Positions 1 to 9,432 of a stretch of 60,991 bases of DNA are shown here, piece after piece. The translations under genes were made by a program, and so were the position numbers. The first letter of the stretch is position 1. Each line of letters begins with the position of its first letter. Under the pieces are notes generated by a model. That model did no database searches and was not told the origin of the DNA. It saw only the letters and a list, made by a program, of their open reading frames with translations. This stretch comes from Polynucleobacter sp. AP-Latsch-80-C2 (GTDB lineage: Bacteria; Pseudomonadota; Gammaproteobacteria; Burkholderiales; Burkholderiaceae), in contig NZ_JACVOY010000011.1 in assembly GCF_018882185.1 (NCBI RefSeq), forward strand, positions 1 to 60,991, given 5' to 3'.

Positions 1-60
1 AGATTTAAGGCAGACATTTATTCTCACAGTGATCCAATCTTCTTGTGAGGCCTTATCCTA

Positions 61-405
61 ATGAACAAAATTCTATTCGTCATCGCCCTCTTAGTTTCTT
101 CATTTAATGCTTTTGCCTATGAGCCCAGTGAATGTGATGGTATCTCAAAATGGGAACGGGGTTCTCAAAATTCCGCAGACGTATTGACGCGCTCATGCAA
201 TATTTTTGGCATGAACTTCATTGAAATCAAAAGCAAGCTCAATGAAAATCGCTGCATTGTTGTTATGAATTCCAAGACTGGTGACCAATGGAAGCATTTT
301 TATCTTCGTAAACAATCGATTAAAGCCCTAGGAAACGCCTATTTTGATCCAACAGTCTTAGTCATTACCTCTAAGAATGCAGAAAATAATCGCTGTTTTT
401 CGTAA
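61..405 (+). CDS. small exported protein of unknown function
   Basis: This 114-residue protein is not recognised. It begins with a clear Sec signal peptide (residues 1-19: a Lys, a hydrophobic stretch, then Ala-Phe-Ala before Tyr20), so the mature form is about 95 residues and periplasmic or secreted. The mature part has four cysteines (about residues 25, 46, 64 and 112), which could form two disulfides in the periplasm. No domain is identified. A GAGG stretch lies about 10 bases before the ATG. The downstream gene is on the opposite strand, so this is probably a single-gene unit or the end of an operon that begins outside the window. Confidence 0.7.
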   Translation: MNKILFVIALLVSSFNAFAYEPSECDGISKWERGSQNSADVLTRSCNIFGMNFIEIKSKLNENRCIVVMNSKTGDQWKHFYLRKQSIKALGNAYFDPTVLVITSKNAENNRCFS

Positions 406-507
406 GGAATGTAAATACACAATCTAGTGTGTACTGCCAACTTAAGCCCATTTAACAAGCTTCAGATCAGGACTTAACCTTTGAGTGATTGAATTAAGGG
501 GGTTGCC

Positions 508-1326
508 TTAAAACCCAAACGCTTTTCTGCTCTCATTGAGCATGAATAATGCAACTAGAAAAAGAGTGCATCCAAAAATACGCTTTAATCTGGGTGCCTC
601 TAGCTTACTAACCACTCTCGCCCCTAGCGGTGCTGCAAGAATACTCGTAATAACAATGCACAATAAAGCGGGTAAATATATATAGCCAAGCGAGTACTCG
701 GGCAAGGAAGCATTACCCCAGCCTCCATAGATATATCCCAATGTAGAGGATGCAGCAATTGGAAAACCTAAACCAGAGGAATTTGCCATTGCATTATGGG
801 GCTTGATATTGCACCAAATCATAAATGGGACTGTAATAAAAGCACCGCCCGCACCTAATAGACTTGCGATCACACCAGTTAAGACACCAAAAGCAAAGAG
901 TCCAAAGGCTCCTGGCAAACTTCTTGCTGCATGAGGAGACTTATTCAGAATCATTTGGGTAGATGAGTAAATCATAAAAATGGAAAATCCTAGCGATAGC
1001 CAAGCTCCATTAATGACATCAAAAAATTTACCACCCCCAACAACAGCCCCCAATACAAGGCCGGGGGATAAAGCAACAACCAGTTTCCAATTGATATTCC
1101 CACGTTTCTGATGGGTTATCACAGCAGAAGAGGTGGTAAATAACACGCTAGCCATGCCTGTAGCAATAGCCATATGCATCAAAACATTTTCACTAAAGCC
1201 TAAACGACCAAATATCAGAATCATTAGTGGAACTAAAATCACCCCACCCCCAATTCCTAGCAGGCCTGCTAAAAAGCCAGATAGGCTTCCACCTAGCATC
1301 AACCAAGCTATATCGCTAATTGACAT
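508..1326 (-). CDS. TauE/SafE family membrane permease
   Basis: This is a 272-residue integral inner-membrane protein with about eight hydrophobic helices and glycine-rich motifs typical of the TauE/SafE (sulfite exporter) family. Examples are the Gly-rich segment near residues 20-32 (GLLGIGGGVILVP) and its repeat near residues 155-168 (LLGAGGAFITVP). These duplicated half-motifs are a family hallmark. Members are proposed to export sulfite, sulfoacetate or other organic anions, and the substrate cannot be read here. It lies 52 bp after the amidase stop on the same strand and may be cotranscribed with it. A weak 6-bp inverted repeat overlaps its stop codon. Confidence 0.85.
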   Translation of the reverse strand: MSISDIAWLMLGGSLSGFLAGLLGIGGGVILVPLMILIFGRLGFSENVLMHMAIATGMASVLFTTSSAVITHQKRGNINWKLVVALSPGLVLGAVVGGGKFFDVINGAWLSLGFSIFMIYSSTQMILNKSPHAARSLPGAFGLFAFGVLTGVIASLLGAGGAFITVPFMIWCNIKPHNAMANSSGLGFPIAASSTLGYIYGGWGNASLPEYSLGYIYLPALLCIVITSILAAPLGARVVSKLEAPRLKRIFGCTLFLVALFMLNESRKAFGF

Positions 1327-1378
1327 ACCTCACCCTAACAAGCGTAAGTAGAACTTCAAAGGATGGGACATGTAGAGA

Positions 1379-2680
1379 TTATTTTGCTAGAGCGGACTCT
1401 GAAAATTTAGCTACGCTGAGTAATTTAGCATCACCTCTATAGCTCCCAATGAGCTGAATGCCGAGTGGCAAACCATTCTTTGATTTACCTGCAGGAATCG
1501 CAATGGAAGGAGTTCCCAAAAAGCTCCAGAGAGCGCAGAAAACGGGATCGCCAGTAGAAACCAAGCTCTTCGGAGCTTCTCCACTTGCAGGAGCCATTAA
1601 GAATGCATCAAATTCATCAAAATACGAAGCAATTGAAGCGCGCAGCTTTTTTTGTAAGAATTTTGCAGCAATATACGCAGGAGCACTATGCTTTAAACCT
1701 CTAGCAACCAACTCCTGGATATGGGTGCTTAGTAAATCATTCGCATGTTCTGAGTGATGCGCATGTATTTCAGCGGCCTCTGACTCCAAAATAAGATTCA
1801 TCGCCTGAATCCCATCCCAATACTCTTGAGGCAACGATAGCTTCTGAACGATAGCGCCCGACTCCTCAAGCTTTTTGGCTGCAGCACTCAAAACCTGCTT
1901 CTGCTCATCTGACATCATATGGTCCAGCGGCGTCTCCAGTAAAGCAATCTTAGGTCTATCGAGCATAGGCAACTCTCGCTTTACGCTAAATACCAAATCT
2001 GGAATAACAATTAACTCCGGGTCTGACGAATCGCTATTTTTTAAATTGTTGAAAGCAAACGCCATATCATCAACCGAGCGCGTGAAAAACCCAATATGGT
2101 CAAGAGAATAGGATAAGGCGTGAGCGCCAAGCTTAGAAACTGCACCATAGCTAGCCTTGTAACCCACTACACCACAATATGCTGCCGGCCTAATAATCGA
2201 TCCTTGTGTTTGTGATCCCAGCGCTAATGGCACCACCCCTGCTCCAACGGATGCTGCCGATCCACTGGAGGATCCACCAGGAGTATGTTCAGGATTTACA
2301 GGGTTTGTGGTTGGCCCTGGATTACGCCAGGCAAATTCAGTTGTCACTGTTTTGCCAAATATTACGCCCCCCAGACTGTGAATTTTTTTAATAATCGCAG
2401 CGTCTTCAGCAGGTGTCTTATCCTTGTAAATAGGTGACCCGTTAGTTGTTGGGAGATCGACTGTATTAATAATATCTTTAGCAGCAATCGGAATTCCTGA
2501 GAGTGGACCTGGCTGGATTTGCTCTACCATTGAATCCAATGAGGCTCTTGAAACAAAAGCCCTAAGCGTAGGCTCTACTTCATTTGCCTTATTAAAGCTG
2601 GCTTGCAATAAATCTACCGGCTTTAATTGATCGGCAGCGATTAAGTTACAAGCCTCAGTCAGTCCCATTATATTTTTCAT
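1379..2680 (-). CDS. amidase signature family hydrolase
   Basis: This is a 433-residue amidase-signature enzyme, predicted to hydrolyse a carboxamide to acid plus ammonia in the cytoplasm. The Ser-cisSer-Lys triad is visible: Lys68 in GIPIAAKD, the Ser cluster GGSSSGS at about 135-141, and the nucleophile Ser161. The stretch before the nucleophile is unusual: family members normally read GxDTGGS, here it is GSQTQGS, so the conserved Asp and one Gly are both Gln. It lies downstream of the left ABC importer, but a terminator at 2703-2724 separates them. The start is the first ATG; no strong ribosome-binding site is seen, and an ATG four codons later is possible. The substrate is unknown. Confidence 0.88.
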   Translation of the reverse strand: MKNIMGLTEACNLIAADQLKPVDLLQASFNKANEVEPTLRAFVSRASLDSMVEQIQPGPLSGIPIAAKDIINTVDLPTTNGSPIYKDKTPAEDAAIIKKIHSLGGVIFGKTVTTEFAWRNPGPTTNPVNPEHTPGGSSSGSAASVGAGVVPLALGSQTQGSIIRPAAYCGVVGYKASYGAVSKLGAHALSYSLDHIGFFTRSVDDMAFAFNNLKNSDSSDPELIVIPDLVFSVKRELPMLDRPKIALLETPLDHMMSDEQKQVLSAAAKKLEESGAIVQKLSLPQEYWDGIQAMNLILESEAAEIHAHHSEHANDLLSTHIQELVARGLKHSAPAYIAAKFLQKKLRASIASYFDEFDAFLMAPASGEAPKSLVSTGDPVFCALWSFLGTPSIAIPAGKSKNGLPLGIQLIGSYRGDAKLLSVAKFSESALAK

Positions 2681-2702
2681 ATTTTTAATTTATTTAAAGA
2701 AA

Positions 2703-2724
2703 TGGGGCGCAAATATACGCCCCA
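2703..2724 (-). terminator. intrinsic terminator after the left ABC operon
   Basis: A 7-bp GC-rich inverted repeat (TGGGGCG / CGCCCCA) with an 8-nt AT-rich loop is followed on the minus strand by TTTCTTT. It lies 20 bp past the stop of the binding-protein gene, so it should end or attenuate the importer transcript before the amidase. Confidence 0.7.
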
Positions 2725-2743
2725 AGTAGATCAATAGAAAAGA

Positions 2744-3718
2744 TTACTTTAGTTTCAAAGCGTTTTGAATATAGGTTTCGTTAATAAAGTTTTCATATAC
2801 AGGTTGCTCTTTAAGGTTACCCAAAGCAATTTGCGTATCCATTGCAATCTTGAGTGCTGCCGGAGTAATTTGAACACTCTTTGGAAATACATTCTCATTC
2901 ATCATGCGAGTTACTGCATTTTCAACGACTTGTGGATCGAGTGTTGGAAATTGCTTCTTAGCAACCTCGATAGTACCCTTAGGATCCTTAGCCATATAAC
3001 GAAGTGCAACCTCCATACCATTGACCATCTTCTGAGCCGATACTGGGTCAACTGTCTTCATTGCAGTAATAGAGGAGAAAGCGTAAGCGCCATATGTTTT
3101 TGGAAAGCCCAACACAACTTTCATCCCTTTAATCGCCACTTGATCTAGGCCTGGCTCATATAGCACAGCAACTTTCGCTTGACCACCCAGCAAAGCTGCA
3201 GGCTCAGTGCCGAGGGGAACTTGAATCATGTCGATATCGGTCTTATCACTCATACCATTCTCTTTAAGCAACTTCAAGAATAAGGAAGTACTTGTTGTAG
3301 GCATTAATCCAGTCACTACTTTTTGACCTTTGATGTCTTTGATGTTGGTAAATTTCACATCAGGAGCTGTTGCAATCCACACCGCCGCGCCATTCACTGC
3401 ATTGCTAATAATGCCGACATTGGCGCCTTTTGAAGCAGCAATAGCAGTCCATTCAGGACCATGGATTGAAAATTGCGAACTACCAGAAAGTACCGAAGAT
3501 AAAGCTGCAGTAGGAGAACCAGCAGTTTCTTTAATAACACTTAAGCCTTGATCTTTAAAGAAACCTTTATCTATTGCGACGTAGAGGGGTAAGTACAACA
3601 TTGACTGAAATGCCTGGGATATAGTCACTGCTTTTACTTCAGCGGCGGCATTAAACGACATGCCAGCGATGACTAATGCAGTAAATGTTATTTGCAGCCT
3701 GCTATAAATCGATTTCAT
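2744..3718 (-). CDS. NitT/TauT-type ABC importer, periplasmic binding protein
   Basis: This is a 324-residue substrate-binding protein of the NMT1/SsuA/TauA type. A Sec signal peptide covers about residues 1-26 (ending AAA before Glu). The mature protein has the usual opening of the family, with PLYVAIDKGFFKDQGL at about 43-58, where the incoming helix follows the first strand. It would bind a small sulfonate, nitrate-like, pyrimidine-precursor or amide ligand and deliver it to the permease encoded just upstream. A GGAGG ribosome-binding site precedes the ATG. It is the last gene of an ATPase-permease-binding protein operon, with a terminator behind it. The ligand cannot be assigned; a nearby amidase and hydrolase suggest an amide. 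Confidence 0.88.
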   Translation of the reverse strand: MKSIYSRLQITFTALVIAGMSFNAAAEVKAVTISQAFQSMLYLPLYVAIDKGFFKDQGLSVIKETAGSPTAALSSVLSGSSQFSIHGPEWTAIAASKGANVGIISNAVNGAAVWIATAPDVKFTNIKDIKGQKVVTGLMPTTSTSLFLKLLKENGMSDKTDIDMIQVPLGTEPAALLGGQAKVAVLYEPGLDQVAIKGMKVVLGFPKTYGAYAFSSITAMKTVDPVSAQKMVNGMEVALRYMAKDPKGTIEVAKKQFPTLDPQVVENAVTRMMNENVFPKSVQITPAALKIAMDTQIALGNLKEQPVYENFINETYIQNALKLK

Positions 3719-3747
3719 GAAAAAACCTCCGTGAGATTATTAAAAAA

Positions 3748-4563
3748 TTACATCCGAATTTGAGTGCGCCCTGTATCAATGCGCCACGGGAATAAAAAGC
3801 GCTCCAAGGCATCAATACCGTGATACAGAAAGAATCCAACAATCATCAACATAAAGAGGCCAACCCAAACTGAATTAAGCTCATATAAACTTGATGCGTT
3901 GTAAATCATGTGCCCCAAACCAGCCTTCGATGAAATAAACTCACCGACAACTGCGCCAACCAATCCAAAACCAACATTGATCCTAAAATTGGAAACAATT
4001 GCCGGCATTGATGAGGGAACAACTACCTGACGAAATATTTGCTTATGGTCGGCACCCATTGAGTAGAGTAAGGATTGCAAATCCTTATCAGCTTCTTTGG
4101 TTGCCTGATGGGCGGCTATGAGAGCGATGATTGCTGTCATTGAAACTACTAATACAACCTTAGCGCCTAGGCCCGTTCCAAACCAAAGCAAAATAATGGG
4201 AGCCAATGCAATTTTGGGAACACTATTAATTGCAACAATAAAAGGCTCCACAATCTGGGAAACCCATTTTGAGTACCACAGGAGCAAGCCAATGCTTGTC
4301 CCGATAACAGTACCAATAACAAAGCCCAATAAGGCTTCCCAGAGCGTATAGCCCGTATCAATAAAGAGGGAGTAATCTTTCACGCTCGCTATGAATCTTT
4401 TCCAAATCCCAAACGGGGTGCCAACTAAAAACTCGGAGATAACTCCAAATTCAGCCAGGATTTGCCAAATAGCAAAAAAAATCACGACCGATAAAATCTG
4501 GATTAGGGACTTTCCAAAACTTGTGTCGAGCATTTGGCTGATGGATTTCTTTTCTTGCTTCAT
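3748..4563 (-). CDS. NitT/TauT-type ABC importer, permease
   Basis: This is a 271-residue inner-membrane permease of the SsuC/TauC family with about six transmembrane helices and a BPD_transp_1 domain over roughly residues 75-255. The cytoplasmic EAA loop that docks the ATPase is present around residues 160-185 (DLQSLLYSMGADHKQIFRQVVVP is its usual form). Its start overlaps the ATPase stop by 4 bp (ATGA), showing translational coupling. A 29-bp gap then leads to the binding-protein gene. It forms the membrane channel of the left importer. Confidence 0.9.
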   Translation of the reverse strand: MKQEKKSISQMLDTSFGKSLIQILSVVIFFAIWQILAEFGVISEFLVGTPFGIWKRFIASVKDYSLFIDTGYTLWEALLGFVIGTVIGTSIGLLLWYSKWVSQIVEPFIVAINSVPKIALAPIILLWFGTGLGAKVVLVVSMTAIIALIAAHQATKEADKDLQSLLYSMGADHKQIFRQVVVPSSMPAIVSNFRINVGFGLVGAVVGEFISSKAGLGHMIYNASSLYELNSVWVGLFMLMIVGFFLYHGIDALERFLFPWRIDTGRTQIRM

Positions 4564-5348
4564 ACCATTTCATCCTTTCTGGTTTGAATATCTAATTCAG
4601 AGCAAAGTAGATGAAAATACTCTCCAAAATTTTTATGTGATCTAGCCTCAATAGGGGAAGAGCGCTCAATATCAATCTGATGCACATTTTTAACTACAGT
4701 AGGTCTACCACTTAGCGCAACCACGCGTTTAGATAAGGCTACAGCCTCATCAATATCGTGCGTAACTAAGATGACTGTCTTTTTAAACTTTGCCACAGCA
4801 TCTAATAGAACACTCTCAAGGTAGAGCCTAGTTTGATAATCCAGCGCCGAAAATGGCTCATCTAGTAACAGTATGTCGGGATCCATCAAAAGGGTGCGAA
4901 TCAGCGCAACGCGTTGTCGCATACCGCCTGAAAGGGTCTGAGGGTACGCTTTCTCAAAGCCGGACAGCCCGAAGGTATTGAGATAGTCTCTTGCCTTTTC
5001 AACTCCGTTTGCATCATCCTCACCCCGAACCCGCAAACCAAGCATGACGTTCTCCAGAACCGTACGCCATGGAAAAAGCAGGTCTTTTTGCATCATGTAA
5101 CCGACCTTGCCTCTGAGGCTTTGAATTTTGCTGCCTCGATAGATCATGCTGCCGTTGTCAGCCTCTAGGAGACCAGCGATGATATTAAATATGGTCGATT
5201 TTCCACACCCACTGGGTCCGATGATGCTCAGAAAATCTTGCTCCATCACGTCAAACGTGAGTCCATTTAGAACCGGCACTGGGCCAGTCTTGCTACCAAA
5301 TGATTTATGTATTGAATCCAATGAAAGTTGAACTACAGGAACAGTCAC
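4560..5348 (-). CDS. NitT/TauT-type ABC importer, ATPase
   Basis: This is a 262-residue ABC ATPase of the SsuB/TauB type that powers the left importer from the cytoplasm. All motifs are intact: Walker A GPSGCGKST at about 44-52, Q-loop near Gln87, signature LSGGMRQR at about 139-146, Walker B ILLLDEP at about 159-165, and the switch His in VTHDIDEA. It is the first gene of the operon, and the promoter should lie in the 200-bp gap to its right. It overlaps the permease start by 4 bp. Confidence 0.92.
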   Translation of the reverse strand: MTVPVVQLSLDSIHKSFGSKTGPVPVLNGLTFDVMEQDFLSIIGPSGCGKSTIFNIIAGLLEADNGSMIYRGSKIQSLRGKVGYMMQKDLLFPWRTVLENVMLGLRVRGEDDANGVEKARDYLNTFGLSGFEKAYPQTLSGGMRQRVALIRTLLMDPDILLLDEPFSALDYQTRLYLESVLLDAVAKFKKTVILVTHDIDEAVALSKRVVALSGRPTVVKNVHQIDIERSSPIEARSHKNFGEYFHLLCSELDIQTRKDEMV

Positions 5349-5499
5349 TATCGATCTCCATTAAATATTTTTATTAGGGTTGATACTTACATGTCACCAC
5401 CACATCAGCTTGTGCTGTTGCATTTATTTAGTGCGTCATTCATCAATAAAAGTGCAGTATTCATCAATGTGGTGCGCGCGATATCAATTCACTGGTTAA

Positions 5500-5541
5500 T
5501 ACAAATAACAAAGCCACCCTTAGGTGGCTTTGTTATTTGTA
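5500..5541 (-). terminator. long perfect hairpin terminator
   Basis: A perfect 19-bp inverted repeat with a CTTA loop has a GC core (GCCACC/GGTGGC) and an AT-rich lower stem that supplies a U-rich tail on either strand. It lies 11 bp beyond the stop of the minus-strand hydrolase gene and insulates it from the ABC operon to the left. Confidence 0.88.
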
Positions 5542-5551
5542 TAGCGAAAAC

Positions 5552-6367
5552 TTAAATCAAGCGCCTACCTAAGGACTTGAATATTTCTCCATCACTATTA
5601 ATGAGATCGTCTAGTACTGTGTAGTGATTTCTTTCGGGTAGATTCTTAAAAATACCTTCTGCATTGGTGGAATTTCGATAGCTCGAAAAATCATGCGACT
5701 GCCTTTGCATCTCAGGTAATTCAGCCCCTCCTACAAAGATATCCAGAGGCTTAGATGCCTTCTGTGGAAGCAGAATTGGGGAATTTTTTAATGAAGCACC
5801 CTCATCCAACTGCAGTTTTACATTGATATAGCAGTGCCTCATAGGCTCTAAATCGTAGATCCCACTAATGGCGGTCCCACCAAGGACGCACTCTTCATCA
5901 TGAACCATAGAAATGAGATGGGCGCCTGCAGACCAACCCAAAAGCCATATCTTTTGAGAGGCAATATTCTTTTCTTTCATATGAGCTCTAATAGCCTTAA
6001 GCCCATCCCTGACATCCTGAACAATTTCATCCATATTGGCATGGGGTGCTAATCGATAGCCAAGCATGGCAACACTAAAACCTGCCTTAACCAATGGCGG
6101 AGCAATAAAAGTAAAGTCATCCTTAGAGCGCATTTGCCAAAATCCGCCATGCAGAAATACGATCACGGGAGCATTTTCCCCTGCGGGAAAAAAATCAAAG
6201 GATTGAAATTTCGTATCACCATAAGAAATATCACGGTCACCATGGAGTCTTGCCTTAGCTGAGATGCTAGATTGAACCCATGACTGGACAATCTCTGAGC
6301 TATTAGCAACTGCTAAAGAATTGTTGTAAGCCTTATCTAACTCTTCTTTGGAAAAATTTTTCCACAT
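5552..6367 (-). CDS. alpha/beta hydrolase, kynurenine-formamidase-like
   Basis: This is a 271-residue cytoplasmic alpha/beta hydrolase of the BD-FAE/arylformamidase type. The oxyanion motif HGGFW sits at about 73-77, the nucleophile elbow GWSAGAH puts the Ser at about 146, and a late His in RNHYTVL completes the triad. Arylformamidases of this group hydrolyse N-formyl amides and esters. An AGGAG site precedes the ATG. It is divergent from the amidase at 6415 with only 47 bp between the start codons, so the two probably share a control region. Placement between two amidase/importer sets suggests it handles an amide or ester taken up by one of them (inference). Confidence 0.82.
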   Translation of the reverse strand: MWKNFSKEELDKAYNNSLAVANSSEIVQSWVQSSISAKARLHGDRDISYGDTKFQSFDFFPAGENAPVIVFLHGGFWQMRSKDDFTFIAPPLVKAGFSVAMLGYRLAPHANMDEIVQDVRDGLKAIRAHMKEKNIASQKIWLLGWSAGAHLISMVHDEECVLGGTAISGIYDLEPMRHCYINVKLQLDEGASLKNSPILLPQKASKPLDIFVGGAELPEMQRQSHDFSSYRNSTNAEGIFKNLPERNHYTVLDDLINSDGEIFKSLGRRLI

Positions 6368-6414
6368 GCCCTACACTCCTAAGATAAATTCAATTACTCA
6401 CTTATTGGTCCATT

Positions 6415-7593
6415 ATGCCCACAATTTTTGAACGCGATATAGCTAGAGCCTTTTGCACAGAAGCTCCGATAGAAATACTTTCGAAGAAATCAGGCCCGCT
6501 AAAAGATTTAACCTTTGGCATAAAAGATATCTTTGACATCGCCAATGTTCCCACTGGATTTGGGAGTCCTGCATGGCTAAACTCACATCCGATCCCTACA
6601 AAGACCGCCGACTTTATCTTCAATCTTGTAGATGCTGGCGCATCTTTGCTTGGTAAGACCCATACCGATGAACTAACCTATAGCATTCTAGGCATGAATG
6701 CGCATTACGGCACACCCTTAAATACCGCAGCCCCCAACAGAGTTCCCGGTGGATCTTCTAGTGGATCAGCGGCGGCGGTTGCGGCCAATCTCGTTGACTT
6801 TACTATTGGCTCTGATACCGGTGGTTCTGTTAGAGCCCCTGCTAGCTTTTGCGGTATATATGGCTTCCGCCCTACCCATGGACGCATCAGCCTTAAGAAT
6901 GCTCGCCCCTTAGCAAAAAGTTTTGATACCTTAGGTTGGTTTGCACGAGATCCAGAAATCCTCCAGAAGGTTGGCGAAGTGCTTCTGAATGAAACTCGCT
7001 CCACAAAGGCTAACGCATCCTTCTTTTTCTTAAAAGAGGCCTTTGATTTATTACCAGAGAGCATTGCTCAACAAGCAAAAGATGCCATTTCATACAAGCT
7101 AGGAAAAAATCAAATACCCACAGTCGAGATTGGTAACTGTGAGCTTAAAGATTGGGCGGAGATATTTAGAATTATTCAAGCTGGAGAAGTCTGGGAAGAG
7201 CATGGTGCTTGGGCCTCAGACCATCTCGGTGAAATGGGGCCTGGAGTCAAAGAACGTTTTGAGGCTGCGCGCTCCATTACTGAAGAACAAAAAATGAAAG
7301 CCCTTTCCGAGCGTGAAAAAGTAATCGCTAGGATGAGTCAATTACTCACAGAAAATACCTACTTAATACTTCCCACAGTCGTTGATGTAGCACCACTCTT
7401 GGACTCAAGCCCCAAAGAGCTCGATGACTTTAGAAAAAATAGCTTTCAACTACTCTGCATTGCTGGCCTTTGCGGACTCCCTCAAGTAACTCTACCCTTG
7501 CTCACCATTCAAGATGCACCATTTGGGGTATCCATCCTGGCCAAGCAAAATATGGATATGCCCCTTTTAAGTGAAATCAATGCACCAAAGTGA
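6415..7593 (+). CDS. amidase signature family hydrolase
   Basis: This is a 392-residue amidase, shorter than typical 450-500 residue members and similar in size to plant AMI1-like indoleacetamide hydrolases. The triad is complete: Lys37 in GIKDIFD, GGSSSGS at about 112-118, and the nucleophile Ser138 in GSDTGGSVR, a fully canonical motif. It should release ammonia and a carboxylate in the cytoplasm. It heads a rightward operon followed by a binding protein (67-bp gap), permease, ATPase and lipocalin-like gene, so the importer probably supplies its amide substrate. Confidence 0.88.
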   Translation: MPTIFERDIARAFCTEAPIEILSKKSGPLKDLTFGIKDIFDIANVPTGFGSPAWLNSHPIPTKTADFIFNLVDAGASLLGKTHTDELTYSILGMNAHYGTPLNTAAPNRVPGGSSSGSAAAVAANLVDFTIGSDTGGSVRAPASFCGIYGFRPTHGRISLKNARPLAKSFDTLGWFARDPEILQKVGEVLLNETRSTKANASFFFLKEAFDLLPESIAQQAKDAISYKLGKNQIPTVEIGNCELKDWAEIFRIIQAGEVWEEHGAWASDHLGEMGPGVKERFEAARSITEEQKMKALSEREKVIARMSQLLTENTYLILPTVVDVAPLLDSSPKELDDFRKNSFQLLCIAGLCGLPQVTLPLLTIQDAPFGVSILAKQNMDMPLLSEINAPK

Positions 7594-7660
7594 AGAATAC
7601 TAATCGTTAATACCTACAAGATAGCCTTAGGATGCATACATTACTTAAAGGAATGGATGC

Positions 7661-8656
7661 ATGAACTCAAAAAAATTCTCTAGACGTGACGCACTGGCCC
7701 TCGGCCTCAAATCTAGTCTTGCTTTGGCCATGGGATCTATGGGCCTTAGCGCAAAAGCAGAAGAAAAGAAATTATTAATTGGGTATTGGCCCATTGCAGC
7801 CGGCCTACCTTTTTATGCAGCTGTTGAGCGTGGCCTCTTCAAACAAGCAGGCGTCAATGTTGAGGCCGTGAAGTTTGCCAGCCCAAACCAGGTAGTAGAA
7901 GCCATGATTGCCGGCAGGATTGATGGTTGCGCAAACGGGGTAGCCATTACAGCGCTTGCCTTAGCTGATGCACAGTCACCTGGCTCAATCAAATTCACCT
8001 GCATGAATTATGCAAACGAAAAATATATCTTGGACCAAGTGATTGTTCCAATCAATTCCAGCATTAAAGGAATTTCTGAACTTGCTGGTAAAAAAGTGGC
8101 TTGTGGCCCTGGAATTAATAACGTTACCCTCGCTAAAGCTGTACTCGCAGGGGCAGGAGCAACCAACGCGCAAGTCATTGAATTACCGATTGCTCAAATT
8201 CTTCCAGCTTTAGTAGCCGGTCAAATTGATGGCGCCTATGTACTTGAGCCAACTGCCGTTATTGGAAAACAACAAAAAATCTCTCGCTCAATTGGCGCAG
8301 GCGTTGTATCAAAATATGTTTTAGGCGACAACCTTCCATGGATAGGTGGTGCTGCTGCCCTAAACACAAAGACACTCAAAGAAAAAGCTGACTTGGTTAA
8401 TGGATTCCTCAAGGGATATGCGGGGGGTGTTGATTATGTGCGCAAAGAAGGTATCGCTGCAAATCAATATCTCAAGGGCTATACAGCGATTGATGGTGAT
8501 CTAGCTAAAGAAGTACCAATTAGTGGATACATTCAATATAACGAAGTGAAAGCTGCTGATGTAAAGGCATTACAAAGATTATTTGATGTATTTACCGAGC
8601 GTAAGGTATTTGAAAAACCGATATCGGCACTAACACTTATCTACAAGCAGTCCTAA
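7661..8656 (+). CDS. NitT/TauT-type ABC importer, Tat-exported binding protein
   Basis: This 331-residue binding protein of the NMT1/SsuA type carries a twin-arginine leader (FSRRDALAL at about 6-14, hydrophobic segment, SAKA before Glu34), so it probably folds in the cytoplasm before export. The mature start IGYWPIAAGLPFYAAVERGLF matches the family's first strand and helix. It is not closely similar to the left importer's binding protein, which has a Sec leader. An AAAGGA site precedes the ATG. It is followed after 2 bp by its permease. Confidence 0.87.
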   Translation: MNSKKFSRRDALALGLKSSLALAMGSMGLSAKAEEKKLLIGYWPIAAGLPFYAAVERGLFKQAGVNVEAVKFASPNQVVEAMIAGRIDGCANGVAITALALADAQSPGSIKFTCMNYANEKYILDQVIVPINSSIKGISELAGKKVACGPGINNVTLAKAVLAGAGATNAQVIELPIAQILPALVAGQIDGAYVLEPTAVIGKQQKISRSIGAGVVSKYVLGDNLPWIGGAAALNTKTLKEKADLVNGFLKGYAGGVDYVRKEGIAANQYLKGYTAIDGDLAKEVPISGYIQYNEVKAADVKALQRLFDVFTERKVFEKPISALTLIYKQS

Positions 8657-8658
8657 TA

Positions 8659-9432
8659 ATGAATTTGAAACATCGTAAGCACCTATTTATGGTGCTTCCC
8701 TTCATTGGGCCGGTCCTGCTTTATCTACTTTGGTCACTAACACTATCGGCCAAGTGGGTATCACCAACCTTGCTACCTGCTCCGGATGCAACCTTTGAGT
8801 ACATGGGCCATCTGTTTGTTACGGGTGCTATTTTCAAGGACCTTTGGGCTACTGTACTTCGCACCTTTTATGCATTTCTCATTGCATGCGTAATCGGAGT
8901 TCCTCTTGGCGTCATTTTGGGTAGTTCAGTTCCAGCTTATAGAAGCGTTGAATTTTTAATTGATTTTTTCAGATCAACACCCTCTTCGGCACTGATTCCA
9001 TTGTTCATGCTGATCTTTGGTATTACTGATATTAATAAAATTGCGATCGCCGCCTTTGCAGCCGTGCTTGTCATTCTCTTTAATAGCGCCTATGGCGTAA
9101 TGAATGCCAAGAAAACTCGGGTCATGGCAGCCAAGACTATGGGTATTAGTAACTTCCATATTTTTAAAGATGTCCTCCTCATGGAAAGCCTGCCTCAAAC
9201 CTTTGTAGGACTTAGGACTGGTGTCTCCCTAGCGCTAGTTATTGTGATTGTCGCGGAGATGTTCATTGGGTCCGAAGCTGGTCTTGGGCACCGAATTATC
9301 GATGCCCAGCAAGTCTTTAATATCAAAGATATGTATAGCTCAATTCTCATTACCGGCGCACTGGGTTACGCACTGAATTTAATCTTTATGGCAACTGAAT
9401 CGAAGTTAGTTCACTGGAGCGGAAAAGCATGA
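8659..9432 (+). CDS. NitT/TauT-type ABC importer, permease
   Basis: This 257-residue six-helix inner-membrane permease of the SsuC/TauC family pairs with the Tat-exported binding protein and the ATPase on either side. The EAA-type coupling loop lies around residues 148-170 (AKTMGISNFHIFKDVLLMES region). It starts 2 bp after the binding-protein stop and overlaps the ATPase start by 4 bp (ATGA). Confidence 0.9.
   Translation: MNLKHRKHLFMVLPFIGPVLLYLLWSLTLSAKWVSPTLLPAPDATFEYMGHLFVTGAIFKDLWATVLRTFYAFLIACVIGVPLGVILGSSVPAYRSVEFLIDFFRSTPSSALIPLFMLIFGITDINKIAIAAFAAVLVILFNSAYGVMNAKKTRVMAAKTMGISNFHIFKDVLLMESLPQTFVGLRTGVSLALVIVIVAEMFIGSEAGLGHRIIDAQQVFNIKDMYSSILITGALGYALNLIFMATESKLVHWSGKA

Noticed and set aside
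494..511. terminator over the TauE/SafE stop
   Set aside because: The stem is only 6 bp (TTAAGG/CCTTAA) and lacks a T-run, too weak to list as a feature.
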